A DNA stretch of 64,000 bases from Alloiococcus otitis ATCC 51267 (GCF_000315445.1 NZ_JH992957.1:293047-357046); one strand, 5' to 3'; counted from the first letter of the stretch, positions 26,971 to 36,424 are shown. Translations and numbers: made by a program. The notes: generated by a model from the letters alone, not told the origin.

Positions 26971-29274
26971 TTGAGCCAATTAAATTGGAAGTTAAATACA
27001 GAAGTAGACAAGGACTTAGTCAAAGACCTAGGGGGAGACTTGCCTTATTCCGATCTTTTCTTAGAGCTTTGTCTGTCTAGGGGCCTGGATACAGTAGAAG
27101 CTATCCAATCCTTTACCGCCAAAGATCCAAGTCAATTTCACGACCCAAGCTCCTTGTATGAGATTGACAAGGCAGGGAATCGGATTTTCAAAGCAGTAGA
27201 AGCTGGCGAAAAGATCCTGATTTACGGGGACTATGATGCCGATGGAGTGACGTCAACGGCTATTTTATACGAATGCCTCCTGACCTTGGGAGGGCTGGTG
27301 ACCTACTATATACCCGACCGCTTTAATGATGGCTATGGGCCTAATGCAGATCGCTACCAGGAATTTATTGACCAGGGAATTGACCTGATTATAACCGTTG
27401 ACAATGGAGTGGCTGGCCATGAGGCGGTGGACTTGGCCATGAGTCAGGGAGTTGACGTCATCATCAGTGACCACCACGGCCTGCCAGACCAGCTACCGGA
27501 TGCCTTGGCAGTGGTCCATCCAGCCCACCCCCAAGGAGACTATCCTTTCCAAGACTTGGCTGGGGCTGGCGTGGCATTAAAATTAAGCCAATATCTATTG
27601 GGGGAAGTCCCTCAAGAAATGTTGGACCTAGCAGCAATTGGGACCGTAGCAGACATGGTCTCTTTGACCGGAGAAAACCGAACTTTGGTCCAGTTTGGTC
27701 TGGACCAATTAAAAGAGAGTCAACGGTTGGGCTTGAGACGGTTGATCACAGACTTAGCTATTCCTTTCTCGGAAATTGACGAAGAGACAATTTCCTTTAA
27801 ACTTGCCCCTGTTCTGAATGCAGTCGGTCGTTTGGAGGATGCCAACCAGGTTGTTGAACTCTTGACTAGCTTTGAAGAAGAAAGGGTTGCTAGCCTGTCC
27901 CAGCACTTTATCCAGGTCAATGAAGACCGCAAGACCTTGGTCAAGGAAAGTGTAGCAGAAGCCTTGACCTCCTTAAACCCAAACGATCATATTCACATCG
28001 TCAAGGCTGACCACTGGCACCAGGGTGTCCTTGGTATTATGGCCAGTCGGATCGTTAATGAAACCGGCAAGCCTGCTATAGTCCTTAAGGAATTTAAGAA
28101 ACAAGGCATTGTCAAAGGATCAGCCCGGTCAGTGGAAAATTTTGACCTCTTTGCTGCTTGTAGTGAAGTGAGAGAGTTATTTGTCAGTTTTGGTGGCCAC
28201 CAAATGGCTGCTGGAATGACCTTAGAGACCAGTCGTTTAGATGAATTAAGAGACTTCCTCAACCAAAGGCTAGCCCAGCTGAAAGAAGAGATAGACATCA
28301 GGCCTAGCCTGGCCATTGATGGTGAAATAAGTCCTGACCAGGTCACCTTGGCCACCATTCGCGAACTTAACTTGCTCAAACCTTTTGGCCAAGACAATCC
28401 AAAACCTCAATTTATTCTTAAGAATCCGCCGATTAAAGAGGTTAGACGAATCGGCCAGGATAAGAGCCACCTGAAATTAATCCTTGACGATCAAGATCGG
28501 AAGCTAGAAGGGATTGGCTTTTCCCTAGGACATTTGGCAGATTTCCTTGATTCAAAAGCCCAATGTCAGCTTGTGGCTAACCTGGATAAAAATGTCTGGC
28601 AGAACCAAGCCAAGGCCCAGCTGATGATTCAAGATATTCGGCTCTTGTCTGCAAGAATCATTGACAAAAGAACCAACCAGCTGAAAAAATCTCTTTTTAC
28701 CCGAACTAAAGCCTCTTATATCTGCTTTAACCAGGCTATTGCCAGCCAGGTCAAGCCTTATCTTCCAAGCCAGGCCCAGCTTTTAACAGCTCAAGAAGCG
28801 GAGGCAGGTCAATCCTTGCTGGAAGAGGTCTACTTGGTAGACTGTCCTCAGTCATTGGGCCAGTTTAAGGAACTCTTGCCCCAGATAAGCGATAAGCAGG
28901 TTGTTCTTTACTTTTTCAAACCATCCAGCCTCTATTTTAACGGCCTACCCCAGCCAGAAGAATTCAACCGGGTTTACAAGTACTTAATTGGCCACAAAAG
29001 TCTTCCCCTTGCCCAGGCTCAGTCCCGCTTGCCAAACTATCTTCAGATGACTTCTGTCACTTTTAATCTTGTCATTCAGGTGTTTTTGGAAGTAAACTTT
29101 GTTAAAATAGAAAGTGGACGCTTACTCTTTGAAGGTAGTCATCAAAAGATTGACCTTGAAGCAACGTCTACTTACCAGTCCATGCAAGCGGCTATGGAGG
29201 CGGAAGAAGCCTTACTCTTTAGCCCAAAAGACCAAGTGCGGTCTTACTTTGATGCAGAGTTAAATAAAGAATAA
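26971..29274 (+). CDS. recJ: Single-stranded-DNA-specific exonuclease RecJ
   Basis: A 5'-3' ssDNA exonuclease for recombination and base-excision repair. The DHH phosphoesterase motifs are YGDYDADGVTST (about 88) and ISDHHGLP (about 165), and the DHHA1 motif FGGHQMAAGM is near 412. The 767 residues include the extra C-terminal region of about 200 seen in Firmicute RecJ but not in E. coli. It starts with TTG at 26971, supported by AAAGGTGG upstream; no suitable ATG lies nearby. It is followed after eleven bases by apt, the order known from Bacillus. Confidence 0.96.
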   Translation: MSQLNWKLNTEVDKDLVKDLGGDLPYSDLFLELCLSRGLDTVEAIQSFTAKDPSQFHDPSSLYEIDKAGNRIFKAVEAGEKILIYGDYDADGVTSTAILYECLLTLGGLVTYYIPDRFNDGYGPNADRYQEFIDQGIDLIITVDNGVAGHEAVDLAMSQGVDVIISDHHGLPDQLPDALAVVHPAHPQGDYPFQDLAGAGVALKLSQYLLGEVPQEMLDLAAIGTVADMVSLTGENRTLVQFGLDQLKESQRLGLRRLITDLAIPFSEIDEETISFKLAPVLNAVGRLEDANQVVELLTSFEEERVASLSQHFIQVNEDRKTLVKESVAEALTSLNPNDHIHIVKADHWHQGVLGIMASRIVNETGKPAIVLKEFKKQGIVKGSARSVENFDLFAACSEVRELFVSFGGHQMAAGMTLETSRLDELRDFLNQRLAQLKEEIDIRPSLAIDGEISPDQVTLATIRELNLLKPFGQDNPKPQFILKNPPIKEVRRIGQDKSHLKLILDDQDRKLEGIGFSLGHLADFLDSKAQCQLVANLDKNVWQNQAKAQLMIQDIRLLSARIIDKRTNQLKKSLFTRTKASYICFNQAIASQVKPYLPSQAQLLTAQEAEAGQSLLEEVYLVDCPQSLGQFKELLPQISDKQVVLYFFKPSSLYFNGLPQPEEFNRVYKYLIGHKSLPLAQAQSRLPNYLQMTSVTFNLVIQVFLEVNFVKIESGRLLFEGSHQKIDLEATSTYQSMQAAMEAEEALLFSPKDQVRSYFDAELNKE

Positions 29275-29285
29275 GGGGTAAATAA

Positions 29286-29801
29286 ATGAACTATAAAGAT
29301 TATATTGCCAATGTTCCAGACTTTCCTGAAAAGGGGATCATTTTCAGAGACATTTCTCCACTGATGGCTAATGGCCCAGTCTTCCAAGAGGCTATCCAAG
29401 ATATTGTCGACTTTGCTCAGGATAAGGAAGTCGAAGTGATCGTAGGTCCAGAAGCCAGAGGTTTTATTGTCGGTTGTCCGGTAGCCTATGAATTGGGGAT
29501 TGGCTTTATACCAGCCCGCAAAAAGGGCAAGTTACCCCGAGAAACCATGGAAAAATCTTACGGCCTAGAATACGGGGATAGTGTCCTACAAATTCACAAG
29601 GATGCCATCCAACCCGACCAAAAAGTTTTGGTTTGTGACGACTTGTTGGCCACTGGCGGGACCATCGCTGCCACTATTGACTTGGTTGAAGACTTAGGAG
29701 GTCAGGTTGTCGGTACTGCCTTTTTGATTGAACTCTTAGGTTTAAAGGGCAGGGACAAGATCAAAGACTATGACCTCTTAAGTTTAACCCAATACGATTA
29801 A
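29286..29801 (+). CDS. apt: Adenine phosphoribosyltransferase
   Basis: Makes AMP from adenine and PRPP in purine salvage. The 171-residue protein has the N-terminal [20 protein letters not shown] motif, GPEARGFI, and the PRPP loop [14 protein letters not shown] (about 115-128). The site before the ATG is AAGGGGTAAAT. It is co-directional with recJ and complements deoB/punA at the left end of the window. Confidence 0.97.
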   Translation: MNYKDYIANVPDFPEKGIIFRDISPLMANGPVFQEAIQDIVDFAQDKEVEVIVGPEARGFIVGCPVAYELGIGFIPARKKGKLPRETMEKSYGLEYGDSVLQIHKDAIQPDQKVLVCDDLLATGGTIAATIDLVEDLGGQVVGTAFLIELLGLKGRDKIKDYDLLSLTQYD

Positions 29802-29832
29802 CAGACAAGAGCAAAAGGCCTGGAGTGGTAAT

Positions 29833-30888
29833 GTGAAAAAGCAAATCTTGCCGAAATTTGATAAAAAAAAAGGATTAGAAATTGGCTTATACACCATTGG
29901 CGACCACTTGTTTCAAGCCGGACTCAGCCACTTATCCGTAAAAGACCGGATCGACCAGATCCTTGACTTAGGAAAGATGGCTGACCAAGCAGGTTTGGCT
30001 ATTTTCCAAGTGGGCGAGTCCCACCAGGAAGACTTTGTCTCTTCCGCCCACCTCATCCTTTTGGCAGCCATTGCCAGTCAAACGGGCAGGATTAAACTGG
30101 CTTCTGGGGCCACCACCATTAGCACAGGAGACCCAGTCCAAGTTTTTGAGCAAGCGGCTACCATCGACCTCCTGTCCCGGGAGCGGATGGAGTTAGTTTG
30201 TGGGCGGTCAGCCCGGGTTGGTAATTTTAAAACACAAGACTATGATTTAGACCAATATGAAGAATTGTTTGAGGAAAAATTTGACCGCCTACTCGCTATC
30301 AACACCCAAGCCTTTCCAAGCCAGGTAGATAAAAAGGAGGGAGGTCAATCCTTGGTATGGCCTCGACCAGACCGACCTGAAGGGGGTCTTCCCATTTGGC
30401 AGGCTAATTCCGGCAGCCTCCAATCGGCCCTTCAGGCGGCCCGGAGGGGGGTCCCCCTCCACCTGATGCAGGTCAGTGGCCAGGTTGACTACTACCAAGA
30501 CTTATTCCAGGCCTACCAAGAAGAAGCCAAGGCTTATGGCTATGGCTACTTGCCCATCGCAACGGCTAGTTTCATGATGGTCAAAGCCCAAAGAGACCAA
30601 GCCATTAGCAAGTACCTGCCCCGGATTAAAGAGGGCATGGCTCGAGTGCGGACGGCTTATCTAGATCAACTGGATGGCAAGGATGTCGCAAGCGTCGACC
30701 ATGTTTTAAACATTGGGTCTCCTGCTTCTGTTGTGGAGAAAATCCTCAACCAATATGAGCACTTTCACCATGACCGCTATGTCGCCCAAGTAGACTTCGC
30801 TGGGGTCTCCTTAGATGATATCAAGGAAACCATTGACTACTTAGGGGAGAAAATTATCCCTGAAGTACAAAAATATACCAAAAAATAA
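29833..30888 (+). CDS. Luciferase-like (LLM class) flavin-dependent oxidoreductase
   Basis: A 351-residue bacterial-luciferase-fold protein, which in this class uses reduced FMN or F420; FMN is the likely cofactor here. Visible class features are the N-terminal GLEIGLYTIGDH strand, FQVGESHQED, the GATTISTGDPVQVFEQAATIDLLS stretch split over about residues 95-118, and ERMELVCGRS. The start is GTG at 29833 after TGGAGTGG. A strong terminator follows. Neighbours give no hint of substrate; the specific monooxygenase reaction is unknown. Confidence 0.85.
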   Translation: MKKQILPKFDKKKGLEIGLYTIGDHLFQAGLSHLSVKDRIDQILDLGKMADQAGLAIFQVGESHQEDFVSSAHLILLAAIASQTGRIKLASGATTISTGDPVQVFEQAATIDLLSRERMELVCGRSARVGNFKTQDYDLDQYEELFEEKFDRLLAINTQAFPSQVDKKEGGQSLVWPRPDRPEGGLPIWQANSGSLQSALQAARRGVPLHLMQVSGQVDYYQDLFQAYQEEAKAYGYGYLPIATASFMMVKAQRDQAISKYLPRIKEGMARVRTAYLDQLDGKDVASVDHVLNIGSPASVVEKILNQYEHFHHDRYVAQVDFAGVSLDDIKETIDYLGEKIIPEVQKYTKK

Positions 30889-30931
30889 AAAAGAACCGGT
30901 TAGCTAGACTGCCTGGCTAACCGGTTCTTTT
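30889..30931. terminator. Bidirectional intrinsic terminator between convergent genes
   Basis: Perfect 16-bp stem (arms 30889-30904 and 30916-30931) flanked by A-run and T-run, so it can end the luciferase-like gene on + and the thioredoxin-like gene on -. Confidence 0.92.
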
Positions 30932-30942
30932 GGTATAGATTC

Positions 30943-31308
30943 TTACAAGTTAATAAAGCTTTTAATATCGGCTTCACTCATGCTACTGTCGCTAACTGAT
31001 TTGACACCATCTGTTGAATCATCAGAGTAGAGGAGGGCAGGGACAGTTGGGACCTCGTATTTTTCCCTAAAATCTGAGATAGCTTCCAAGTAGTCAGGAT
31101 GTTGGGAGTGGAGGAAATTGATGGTCAAGTCCTGGTCTTGAGCAACTTGGTGTAGACGAGGAATAAATTGGCAACAGAAAGGGCAGGTTTCCCGGCCCAC
31201 AAAGACGATGCTGCCTTGGCCTGCTTCTAAGAGTTCTTCGGCTTTTTCTGGGGTAACTTCATTAAAGCTTTCAGCTAATTGCAAGAATTCTTGTGGACTA
31301 ACTGACAT
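30943..31308 (-). CDS. Thioredoxin-fold protein (PedC/BrcD-like)
   Basis: A 121-residue cytoplasmic thioredoxin-like protein with active site ETCPFCCQF: Cys42-Pro-Phe-Cys45 followed by an extra Cys46. The cis-proline loop reads VPTVPALL. No signal peptide is present. It resembles the small thioredoxin-like proteins called bacteriocin transport accessory proteins, but no bacteriocin gene is nearby, so the general redox annotation is safer. AAGGAGA precedes the ATG. It has its own promoter at 31363-31392 just past the lexA stop and ends at a shared bidirectional terminator. Confidence 0.82.
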   Translation of the reverse strand: MSVSPQEFLQLAESFNEVTPEKAEELLEAGQGSIVFVGRETCPFCCQFIPRLHQVAQDQDLTINFLHSQHPDYLEAISDFREKYEVPTVPALLYSDDSTDGVKSVSDSSMSEADIKSFINL

Positions 31309-31362
31309 AAAAATCTCCTTCTTTCCAGTCGTGAATTACTATCTTTTAGTAAGCTAACTACT

Positions 31363-31392
31363 ATTATAGGTAAAAAGAATTCAACTTGTCCA
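31363..31392 (-). promoter_or_regulatory. Promoter of the thioredoxin-like gene
   Basis: Read on the - strand: -35 TGGACA (31387-31392), 18-base spacer, perfect -10 TATAAT (31363-31368). The -35 abuts the last base of lexA. Confidence 0.65.
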
Positions 31393-32034
31393 CTAAAAGA
31401 CCTGGCTGCGGTAGAGGGAAATGACCTTACCCAGGATGGATACTTGGTTTAAAATGATAGGGTCGAGCCGGTCATTTTCGGGTTGAAGGCGGATATGGTC
31501 TTTTTCTTTGTAGAAACGTTTGCAGGTGGCTTCATTTTCCTCAGTCATTGCGATAACGATATCCCCGTTAGAGGCGTCTGCTTGCTGGCGGACAATGACC
31601 TGGTCACCGTCAAAAATTCCAGCATTGACCATACTATCCCCAGATATGGTCAGCATAAACAAGTTCCCCCGCTCTAACTCCAAGTCATGCGGCAAGGGGA
31701 AGAAGTCATTGGCTTCTTCATAAGCTAAAATTGGCTCACCAGCTGTAACCACACCCAATAGGGGGATCTGCTTGTCATCTTGTCCTTCATCGATACCTAG
31801 TTTATTGAGACCGAGAGGGGTGACCTCCATGGCCCGGGGCTTGGAAGAGTCGCGGGTGATGAAACCTGCCTTGGCCAGGTTAGCCAGGTGGCCGTGGACT
31901 GTAGAGGTAGAAGACAGCTGGGTGGCGTTGCCGATTTCCCGGACAGTCGGTGGGTAGCCTTTTTCACTGACTTCTTGGTAGATATAGCTGAGGATTTCTA
32001 ATTGTTTTTCTCCTTTGCGCCCACGTTTAGCCAT
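31393..32034 (-). CDS. lexA: SOS repressor LexA
   Basis: Represses SOS genes and self-cleaves when RecA is activated. The N-terminal winged helix ([20 protein letters not shown]) precedes the peptidase domain with the Ala-Gly scissile bond in VVTAGEP, the catalytic Ser in [11 protein letters not shown], and the catalytic Lys in [11 protein letters not shown] start at the ATG at 32034 (213 residues, [10 protein letters not shown]) because AAAGGAAG lies at correct distance; an in-frame GTG ten codons upstream lacks a site. The SOS box at its promoter implies autoregulation. In Bacillus lexA also neighbours ynzC-tkt; the division inhibitor yneA is absent here. Confidence 0.96.
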   Translation of the reverse strand: MAKRGRKGEKQLEILSYIYQEVSEKGYPPTVREIGNATQLSSTSTVHGHLANLAKAGFITRDSSKPRAMEVTPLGLNKLGIDEGQDDKQIPLLGVVTAGEPILAYEEANDFFPLPHDLELERGNLFMLTISGDSMVNAGIFDGDQVIVRQQADASNGDIVIAMTEENEATCKRFYKEKDHIRLQPENDRLDPIILNQVSILGKVISLYRSQVF

Positions 32035-32068
32035 GCTGGCACTTCCTTTCTCGTTTGTAGTCACTATC

Positions 32069-32096
32069 AGTATACCATATTAAAAAAAGAGATCAA
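32069..32096 (-). promoter_or_regulatory. lexA promoter
   Basis: On the - strand: -35 TTGATC (32091-32096), 16-base spacer, -10 TATACT (32069-32074) preceded by TGG. The -35 overlaps the SOS box. Confidence 0.7.
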
Positions 32097-32107
32097 ACAT
32101 AAGTTCG
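32094..32107. promoter_or_regulatory. LexA-binding site (SOS box)
   Basis: CAAACATAAGTTCG differs at two positions from the Gram-positive SOS consensus CGAACATATGTTCG. It overlaps the -35 of the lexA promoter, ideal for autorepression. Confidence 0.75.
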
Positions 32108-32156
32108 GTTATCCTAGTAGGAAATAAGCAGGTTTCTACCCAAAGCCTTTTATAAA

Positions 32157-32165
32157 TGTTATAAT
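32157..32165 (+). promoter_or_regulatory. Extended -10 promoter of ynzC-tkt
   Basis: TGTTATAAT, a TGn-extended perfect -10 with no clear -35, 33 bases before ynzC. It is about 50 bases from the SOS box. Confidence 0.55.
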
Positions 32166-32198
32166 GAACAAGTATCAGTTTAATAAGGAGGACTTAGC

Positions 32199-32441
32199 GT
32201 GTTATCTCAAGACAAACTTGACCGGATTAATGTTTTAGCTCGTAAGGAAAGAACCGAGGAAGGGCTAAGCCCAGAAGAAAAAGAAGAACAAGCTTCCCTT
32301 AGACAAGAATATATCAAGGCTTTTCGGGCCAATTTCAGAGGGACTTTGGAAAACACTAAAATTATTGACCCAGAAGGCAAGGATGTGACACCCGATAAAA
32401 TTAAAAAAATTCAAAAAGATAGAGGACTCCATAACCGTTAA
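32199..32441 (+). CDS. ynzC: DUF896 protein, YnzC-like
   Basis: An 80-residue small cytoplasmic protein of the UPF0291/DUF896 family, with the typical start LSQDKLDRINVLARKERTEE and the EKEEQASLRQEYIKAFR helix pair. Function is unknown. It starts with GTG at 32199 after AAGGAGG. Its place between lexA and tkt is the same as ynzC in Bacillus. tkt begins 17 bases later, so they are probably co-transcribed. Confidence 0.9.
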   Translation: MLSQDKLDRINVLARKERTEEGLSPEEKEEQASLRQEYIKAFRANFRGTLENTKIIDPEGKDVTPDKIKKIQKDRGLHNR

Positions 32442-32458
32442 TAGAAGGGGGTTAACAC

Positions 32459-34450
32459 ATGTTTGATCGAACTGACCAATTAGCCGTTGACACCATCCGC
32501 TTGTTGAGTGTAGACCAAGTTGAAGAGGCCAATTCCGGCCACCCAGGTTTGCCCATGGGTGCCGCTCCCATGGCCTATACCTTGTGGTCCAAGCACCTAT
32601 CCCTTAACCCAGCCAATCCCAGCTGGATTAACCGTGACCGTTTTGTCTTGTCGGCAGGACACGGGTCAGCTATGCTTTACTCCTTGCTTCATCTGTCAGG
32701 TTTTGACGTTAGCCTAGAAGACTTGAAGAATTTTCGCCAGCTTGGGAGTAAAACCCCTGGCCACCCCGAAGTCCACCAGACGCCAGGTGTGGAAACTACT
32801 ACCGGGCCTTTGGGTCAAGGATTTGCTAACTCGGTTGGCATGGCCATGGCCGAAGCCCACTTAAGAGAGCTTTACAATGAACCAGACTATCCTATTATCG
32901 ACCACTACACCTACTGCCTGGTTGGAGATGGAGACTTGCAAGAAGGAATTTCCTATGAAGCAGGCAGTTTGGCAGGACATTTAAACTTAAATAAACTCGT
33001 TGTCCTCTATGACTCCAACGATGTCCAATTGGATGGACCGGTCAGCAAGGCCTTTTCCGAAGACATCAAAGGCCGGTTTGAGGCCCAGGGTTGGGACTAT
33101 ATCTTTGTGGAAGATGGGACCGACCTTAACCAGATCCATGCGGCCATTGACAAAGCCAAGCAGGTGGACAAGCCATCCTTGATTGAAATCAAGACCGTAA
33201 TTGGTCAAGGAGCTCCGGACCAAGGGAAAGCTGCCGTTCACGGTTCTCCGATTGGCAAGGAAGGCCGGCAAAAAGCAGTTGAATCCTATGCTTGGCCTTA
33301 CCAAGAGAACTTTTATATTCCTGAAGAAGTAAAAGACCGGTTTGATGAGACCATTATCAAAGAGGGCCAGGCTAAAAACCAGGCCTGGGATGATTTGTTT
33401 GCCCGATATAAAGAAGAATACCCCGAAAAAGCCCAAGCCTTAGATAAAGCCTTGGCTAGAGACCTACCTGACAATTGGGAGCAAGCCTTGCCGACTTACT
33501 CAGCTGGAGACGATAAAGCAACCCGGGCCTTGTCTAATGAAGTCATCAATGCCATCGCTCAATCCTTGCCTAACTTCTGGGGCGGGTCAGCTGACTTGTC
33601 CGGGTCTAACAAAACCGTTATCGACCAGGGCGAAGACTTCGCAAAAGACAATTACACAGGCCGTAACATTTGGTATGGGGTTCGAGAGCATGCCATGGCT
33701 TCAGCCTTAAATGGTATTATCCTCCACGGCGGAACTTATTCCTTTGTTTCAACTTTCTTTGTCTTTTCAGACTATCTCAGACCAGCTGTCCGCTTGGCGG
33801 CCCTCTCCCATGTCCCGGCCATTTATGTCTTAACCCACGACTCCGTAGCGGTGGGGGAAGACGGGCCGACCCACGAGCCAGTCGAGCAATTGGCCAGCTT
33901 CCGGGCCATGCCTAACCTGAATGTGATCCGTCCAGCTGACGGCAATGAGACGGCCGCTGCCTGGAAGATTGCCATTGAGTCCAAGGACCGACCAACCATG
34001 ATCGTCTTGACCCGGCAAGGTCTACCTGGTTTGAACCAGACCAAAGAAGACCGGTTTGAACATGTTAAACACGGTGGCTACGTTATTTCTAGCCAAGAAG
34101 GCAACAAGCCAGATGGTATTTTACTAGCCAGTGGATCTGAACTTGCCCTAACCTTACAAGCGCAAGAAGCGTTAAGACAAGAGGGGATTGATGTTTCTGT
34201 AGTCTCTATGCCATCTTTTAACCTTTTTGATGAACAAAGTGAAGCTTATAAAGAAACCGTCCTACCAAGCAAGGTGACCAAACGCCTCGCTATTGAAATG
34301 GGGGCTTCCTTTGGTTGGGACCGCTACACCGGTCTTGAAGGCAATAGTTTAGCTATCGACAAGTTCGGCTCGAGTGGGCCAGGTAAAGAAGTGGTTGCTT
34401 CTTACGGCTTTACTGTTGACCAAATTGTCAAAGCCTATAAGAGCTTGTAA
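32459..34450 (+). CDS. tkt: Transketolase
   Basis: Thiamine-diphosphate enzyme of the pentose phosphate pathway that moves two-carbon units between sugar phosphates. The 663 residues are full length. Visible are [15 protein letters not shown], the TPP/Mg motif [20 protein letters not shown], and the pyrimidine-domain stretch [18 protein letters not shown] with [16 protein letters not shown], where the catalytic His and Glu lie. AGAAGGGGGT precedes the ATG. Confidence 0.97.
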   Translation: MFDRTDQLAVDTIRLLSVDQVEEANSGHPGLPMGAAPMAYTLWSKHLSLNPANPSWINRDRFVLSAGHGSAMLYSLLHLSGFDVSLEDLKNFRQLGSKTPGHPEVHQTPGVETTTGPLGQGFANSVGMAMAEAHLRELYNEPDYPIIDHYTYCLVGDGDLQEGISYEAGSLAGHLNLNKLVVLYDSNDVQLDGPVSKAFSEDIKGRFEAQGWDYIFVEDGTDLNQIHAAIDKAKQVDKPSLIEIKTVIGQGAPDQGKAAVHGSPIGKEGRQKAVESYAWPYQENFYIPEEVKDRFDETIIKEGQAKNQAWDDLFARYKEEYPEKAQALDKALARDLPDNWEQALPTYSAGDDKATRALSNEVINAIAQSLPNFWGGSADLSGSNKTVIDQGEDFAKDNYTGRNIWYGVREHAMASALNGIILHGGTYSFVSTFFVFSDYLRPAVRLAALSHVPAIYVLTHDSVAVGEDGPTHEPVEQLASFRAMPNLNVIRPADGNETAAAWKIAIESKDRPTMIVLTRQGLPGLNQTKEDRFEHVKHGGYVISSQEGNKPDGILLASGSELALTLQAQEALRQEGIDVSVVSMPSFNLFDEQSEAYKETVLPSKVTKRLAIEMGASFGWDRYTGLEGNSLAIDKFGSSGPGKEVVASYGFTVDQIVKAYKSL

Positions 34451-34547
34451 GGAAGATCAAATTTGAGGTCAATCAATCTCTTCTTTTATTTCCTTATCTT
34501 TTTGGTACAATAAGTAGGGTAGATTAAGTCAAAGAAGGGATGAAAGC

Positions 34548-34775
34548 ATGAATTTAGCACTAGCCATTATCTTAATTATCTTAGCCTTAATTGGGGGGTT
34601 AATTGGGGGCTTTTTCCTAGCCCGGAAGTATATGATGGATTATTTCGAAAAAAATCCGCCAATTGATGAAGACATGTTAAGACTCATGATGCTTCAGATG
34701 GGGCAAAAACCATCTGAGCGGAAGATTAGACAGATGATGACCCAGATTAAGTCCAAGTCCAAAAAAGATAAATAA
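34548..34775 (+). CDS. yneF: UPF0154 membrane protein, YneF-like
   Basis: A 75-residue protein with one N-terminal transmembrane helix (about 3-24, [20 protein letters not shown]) and a conserved cytoplasmic part including [20 protein letters not shown]. Function is unknown. It follows tkt as in Bacillus. An extended -10 (TGGTACAAT at 34503-34511) may give it its own promoter. A bidirectional terminator follows. Confidence 0.92.
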   Translation: MNLALAIILIILALIGGLIGGFFLARKYMMDYFEKNPPIDEDMLRLMMLQMGQKPSERKIRQMMTQIKSKSKKDK

Positions 34776-34780
34776 GACCA

Positions 34781-34814
34781 AAAAACCGCTAGGGCGAATG
34801 CCCCAGCGGTTTTT
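34781..34814. terminator. Bidirectional terminator between yneF and plsC
   Basis: Stem AAAAACCGCT with AGCGGTTTTT, extended by an inner GGGC/GCCC pair, flanked by A-run and T-run. It serves convergent yneF (+) and plsC (-). Confidence 0.88.
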
Positions 34815-34824
34815 AAGACTTCAT

Positions 34825-35442
34825 TTAGCTTTCAGAGTGTGAAGCCCGGTCCTTTAATTCTTGGTCTAACTGGTCAAAGGATGCCTGCATTTTGTCCATG
34901 TAGTATTGGTCCAGGTCCGAGACTCCTTCCACTCTTCTTTGGACCTCAAATCCTTGGCCGAAGATGACCCGGGTTTTCTTTCTTTTTAACAGGTCTTTGA
35001 TGGTGCGCGGGCCGTCGTAGACCGCTGTGATGACTGGCTTCTTGCTCAACTTCGCGATGGTAGTGGCTCCGCCCTTGAGTTCAGTGGAATGTCTTGTACC
35101 AGTCGGGAAGATCATAAGAGCCTGGTCACTTTCTTTCAAGGCCTTGACCGGGGTTTTAATGACAGAAGGCCCTGGCTTGTCGCGGTTGACCGGGAAGGCT
35201 CCGATTTTTTTGATGATCCAACCAAAGATAGGGACATTGAAAAGTTCTTCCTTGGCCATGATGACAAATTCCCGCGGCCGGGTAGCGATGGCGATAAAAA
35301 CAGGGTCCAACCAAGTCCGGTGAGGGGCAACCAGGACATAGGTATCCTTGTCCGGTAGGTTCTCCTTCCCGATGACTTCTAGGCGACCGTTCACGATGAT
35401 CAGTAATCCATAAATCAAATTGACAAGAAATCTAAATAACAT
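34825..35442 (-). CDS. plsC: 1-acyl-sn-glycerol-3-phosphate acyltransferase
   Basis: Makes phosphatidic acid from lysophosphatidic acid at the membrane. The HX4D catalytic motif HRTWLD is at residues 41-46. The acceptor-binding motif usually written FPEGT reads FPTGTRHS (112-119), a substitution I believe occurs in other Lactobacillales homologues. An N-terminal hydrophobic stretch (about 1-18) should hold it to the membrane. AAAGGAG precedes the ATG at 35442. At 205 residues it is of usual length for the short Gram-positive form. It pairs functionally with cdsA further right, which uses its product. Confidence 0.9.
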   Translation of the reverse strand: MLFRFLVNLIYGLLIIVNGRLEVIGKENLPDKDTYVLVAPHRTWLDPVFIAIATRPREFVIMAKEELFNVPIFGWIIKKIGAFPVNRDKPGPSVIKTPVKALKESDQALMIFPTGTRHSTELKGGATTIAKLSKKPVITAVYDGPRTIKDLLKRKKTRVIFGQGFEVQRRVEGVSDLDQYYMDKMQASFDQLDQELKDRASHSES

Positions 35443-35471
35443 AAAAGTGACTCCTTTAAATTGTTAATATT

Positions 35472-35500
35472 AGTATGGTGTAAAAATCCTATCTAATCAA
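35472..35500 (-). promoter_or_regulatory. Promoter of plsC
   Basis: On the - strand: TTGATT (35495-35500), 17-base spacer, CATACT (35472-35477). It diverges from the rpsB promoter with only a few bases between the -35 boxes. Confidence 0.6.
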
Positions 35501-35508
35501 GGAAAAAC

Positions 35509-35537
35509 TTGCTATTGCTGAAAATCTATAGTACACT
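35509..35537 (+). promoter_or_regulatory. Promoter of rpsB-tsf
   Basis: TTGCTA (35509-35514), 17-base spacer, TACACT (35532-35537). The start would be near 35544, giving a leader of about 115 bases. Confidence 0.55.
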
Positions 35538-35579
35538 TATAAACGGTTAATCAGACCAAAATCAAACACACCAATGGAT

Positions 35580-35616
35580 TGGCCAGAGGGTGCTTTACTT
35601 GTAAAGTGTCTGGTCA
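35580..35616 (+). promoter_or_regulatory. Structured leader hairpin upstream of rpsB
   Basis: TGGCCAGA (35580-35587) pairs with TCTGGTCA (35609-35616), and inside it CTTTAC pairs with GTAAAG. The asymmetric internal bulge and absence of a T-run look like a protein-binding leader rather than a terminator. Autoregulation by S2 is the obvious hypothesis but is not shown by the sequence. Confidence 0.5.
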
Positions 35617-35659
35617 CTCGAAGTTGGTGGAAGAAAAACCAAAATGGAGGAATTTATTT

Positions 35660-36424
35660 ATGTCAGTTGTTACCATGAAACAATTACTCGAATCTGGTGT
35701 CCACTTTGGCCACCAAACCCGTCGTTGGAACCCTAAGATGAAACCATATATCTTTACTGAACGTAACGGTATCTACATTATCGACTTACAACAAACCGTT
35801 AACATGATTGATGATGCTTATAACTTTATCCGAGACATCGCTGCTGATGGTGGTAATGTCTTATTTGTTGGTACCAAAAAACAAGCTCAAGAATCCATCA
35901 AAGAAGAGGCTGAACGTGTTGGTGCCTTTTACGTTAACAACCGTTGGCTCGGTGGGACCTTAACCAACTGGGACACCATCTCTAAACGGATTGACCGCTT
36001 GAAAGAGCTTGAAGAAATGGAAGAAGATGGTACTTTCGAAGTCCTTCCTAAAAAAGAAGTTGGTATCTTAATTAAAGAACGCGAAAAATTGCAATACAAC
36101 CTAGGCGGTATTAAAGACATGCCTGGCTTGCCAGATGCCATTTTTGTTGTTGACCCTCGCAAAGAGGATATTGCGGTTAAAGAAGCACGCAAATTGAACA
36201 TTCCAATTGTGGCTATGGTAGACACCAACTGTGACCCAGATGAAATCGATGTCATTATTCCATCAAATGATGATGCTATCCGTGCCGTTAAATTGATTAC
36301 TAAAACCATGGCTGATGCCTTCGTTGAAGGTAAGCAAGGCGAGGAAGAAGTAGAAGAAGAAATCGCTAGTTCAGAAAGCTTGGAAGAAATGGTTGAAGCC
36401 GTTGAAGGTGACAACGAAGAATAA
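35660..36424 (+). CDS. rpsB: 30S ribosomal protein S2
   Basis: The 254-residue protein has the S2 signatures [20 protein letters not shown] near the start, the stretch [20 protein letters not shown], and [13 protein letters not shown]. The ATG at 35660 follows ATGGAGGA; an in-frame ATG at 35579 would add 27 residues foreign to the family and lies in the leader hairpin. The tail is rich in Glu. It is followed by tsf, the near-universal arrangement. Confidence 0.97.
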   Translation: MSVVTMKQLLESGVHFGHQTRRWNPKMKPYIFTERNGIYIIDLQQTVNMIDDAYNFIRDIAADGGNVLFVGTKKQAQESIKEEAERVGAFYVNNRWLGGTLTNWDTISKRIDRLKELEEMEEDGTFEVLPKKEVGILIKEREKLQYNLGGIKDMPGLPDAIFVVDPRKEDIAVKEARKLNIPIVAMVDTNCDPDEIDVIIPSNDDAIRAVKLITKTMADAFVEGKQGEEEVEEEIASSESLEEMVEAVEGDNEE

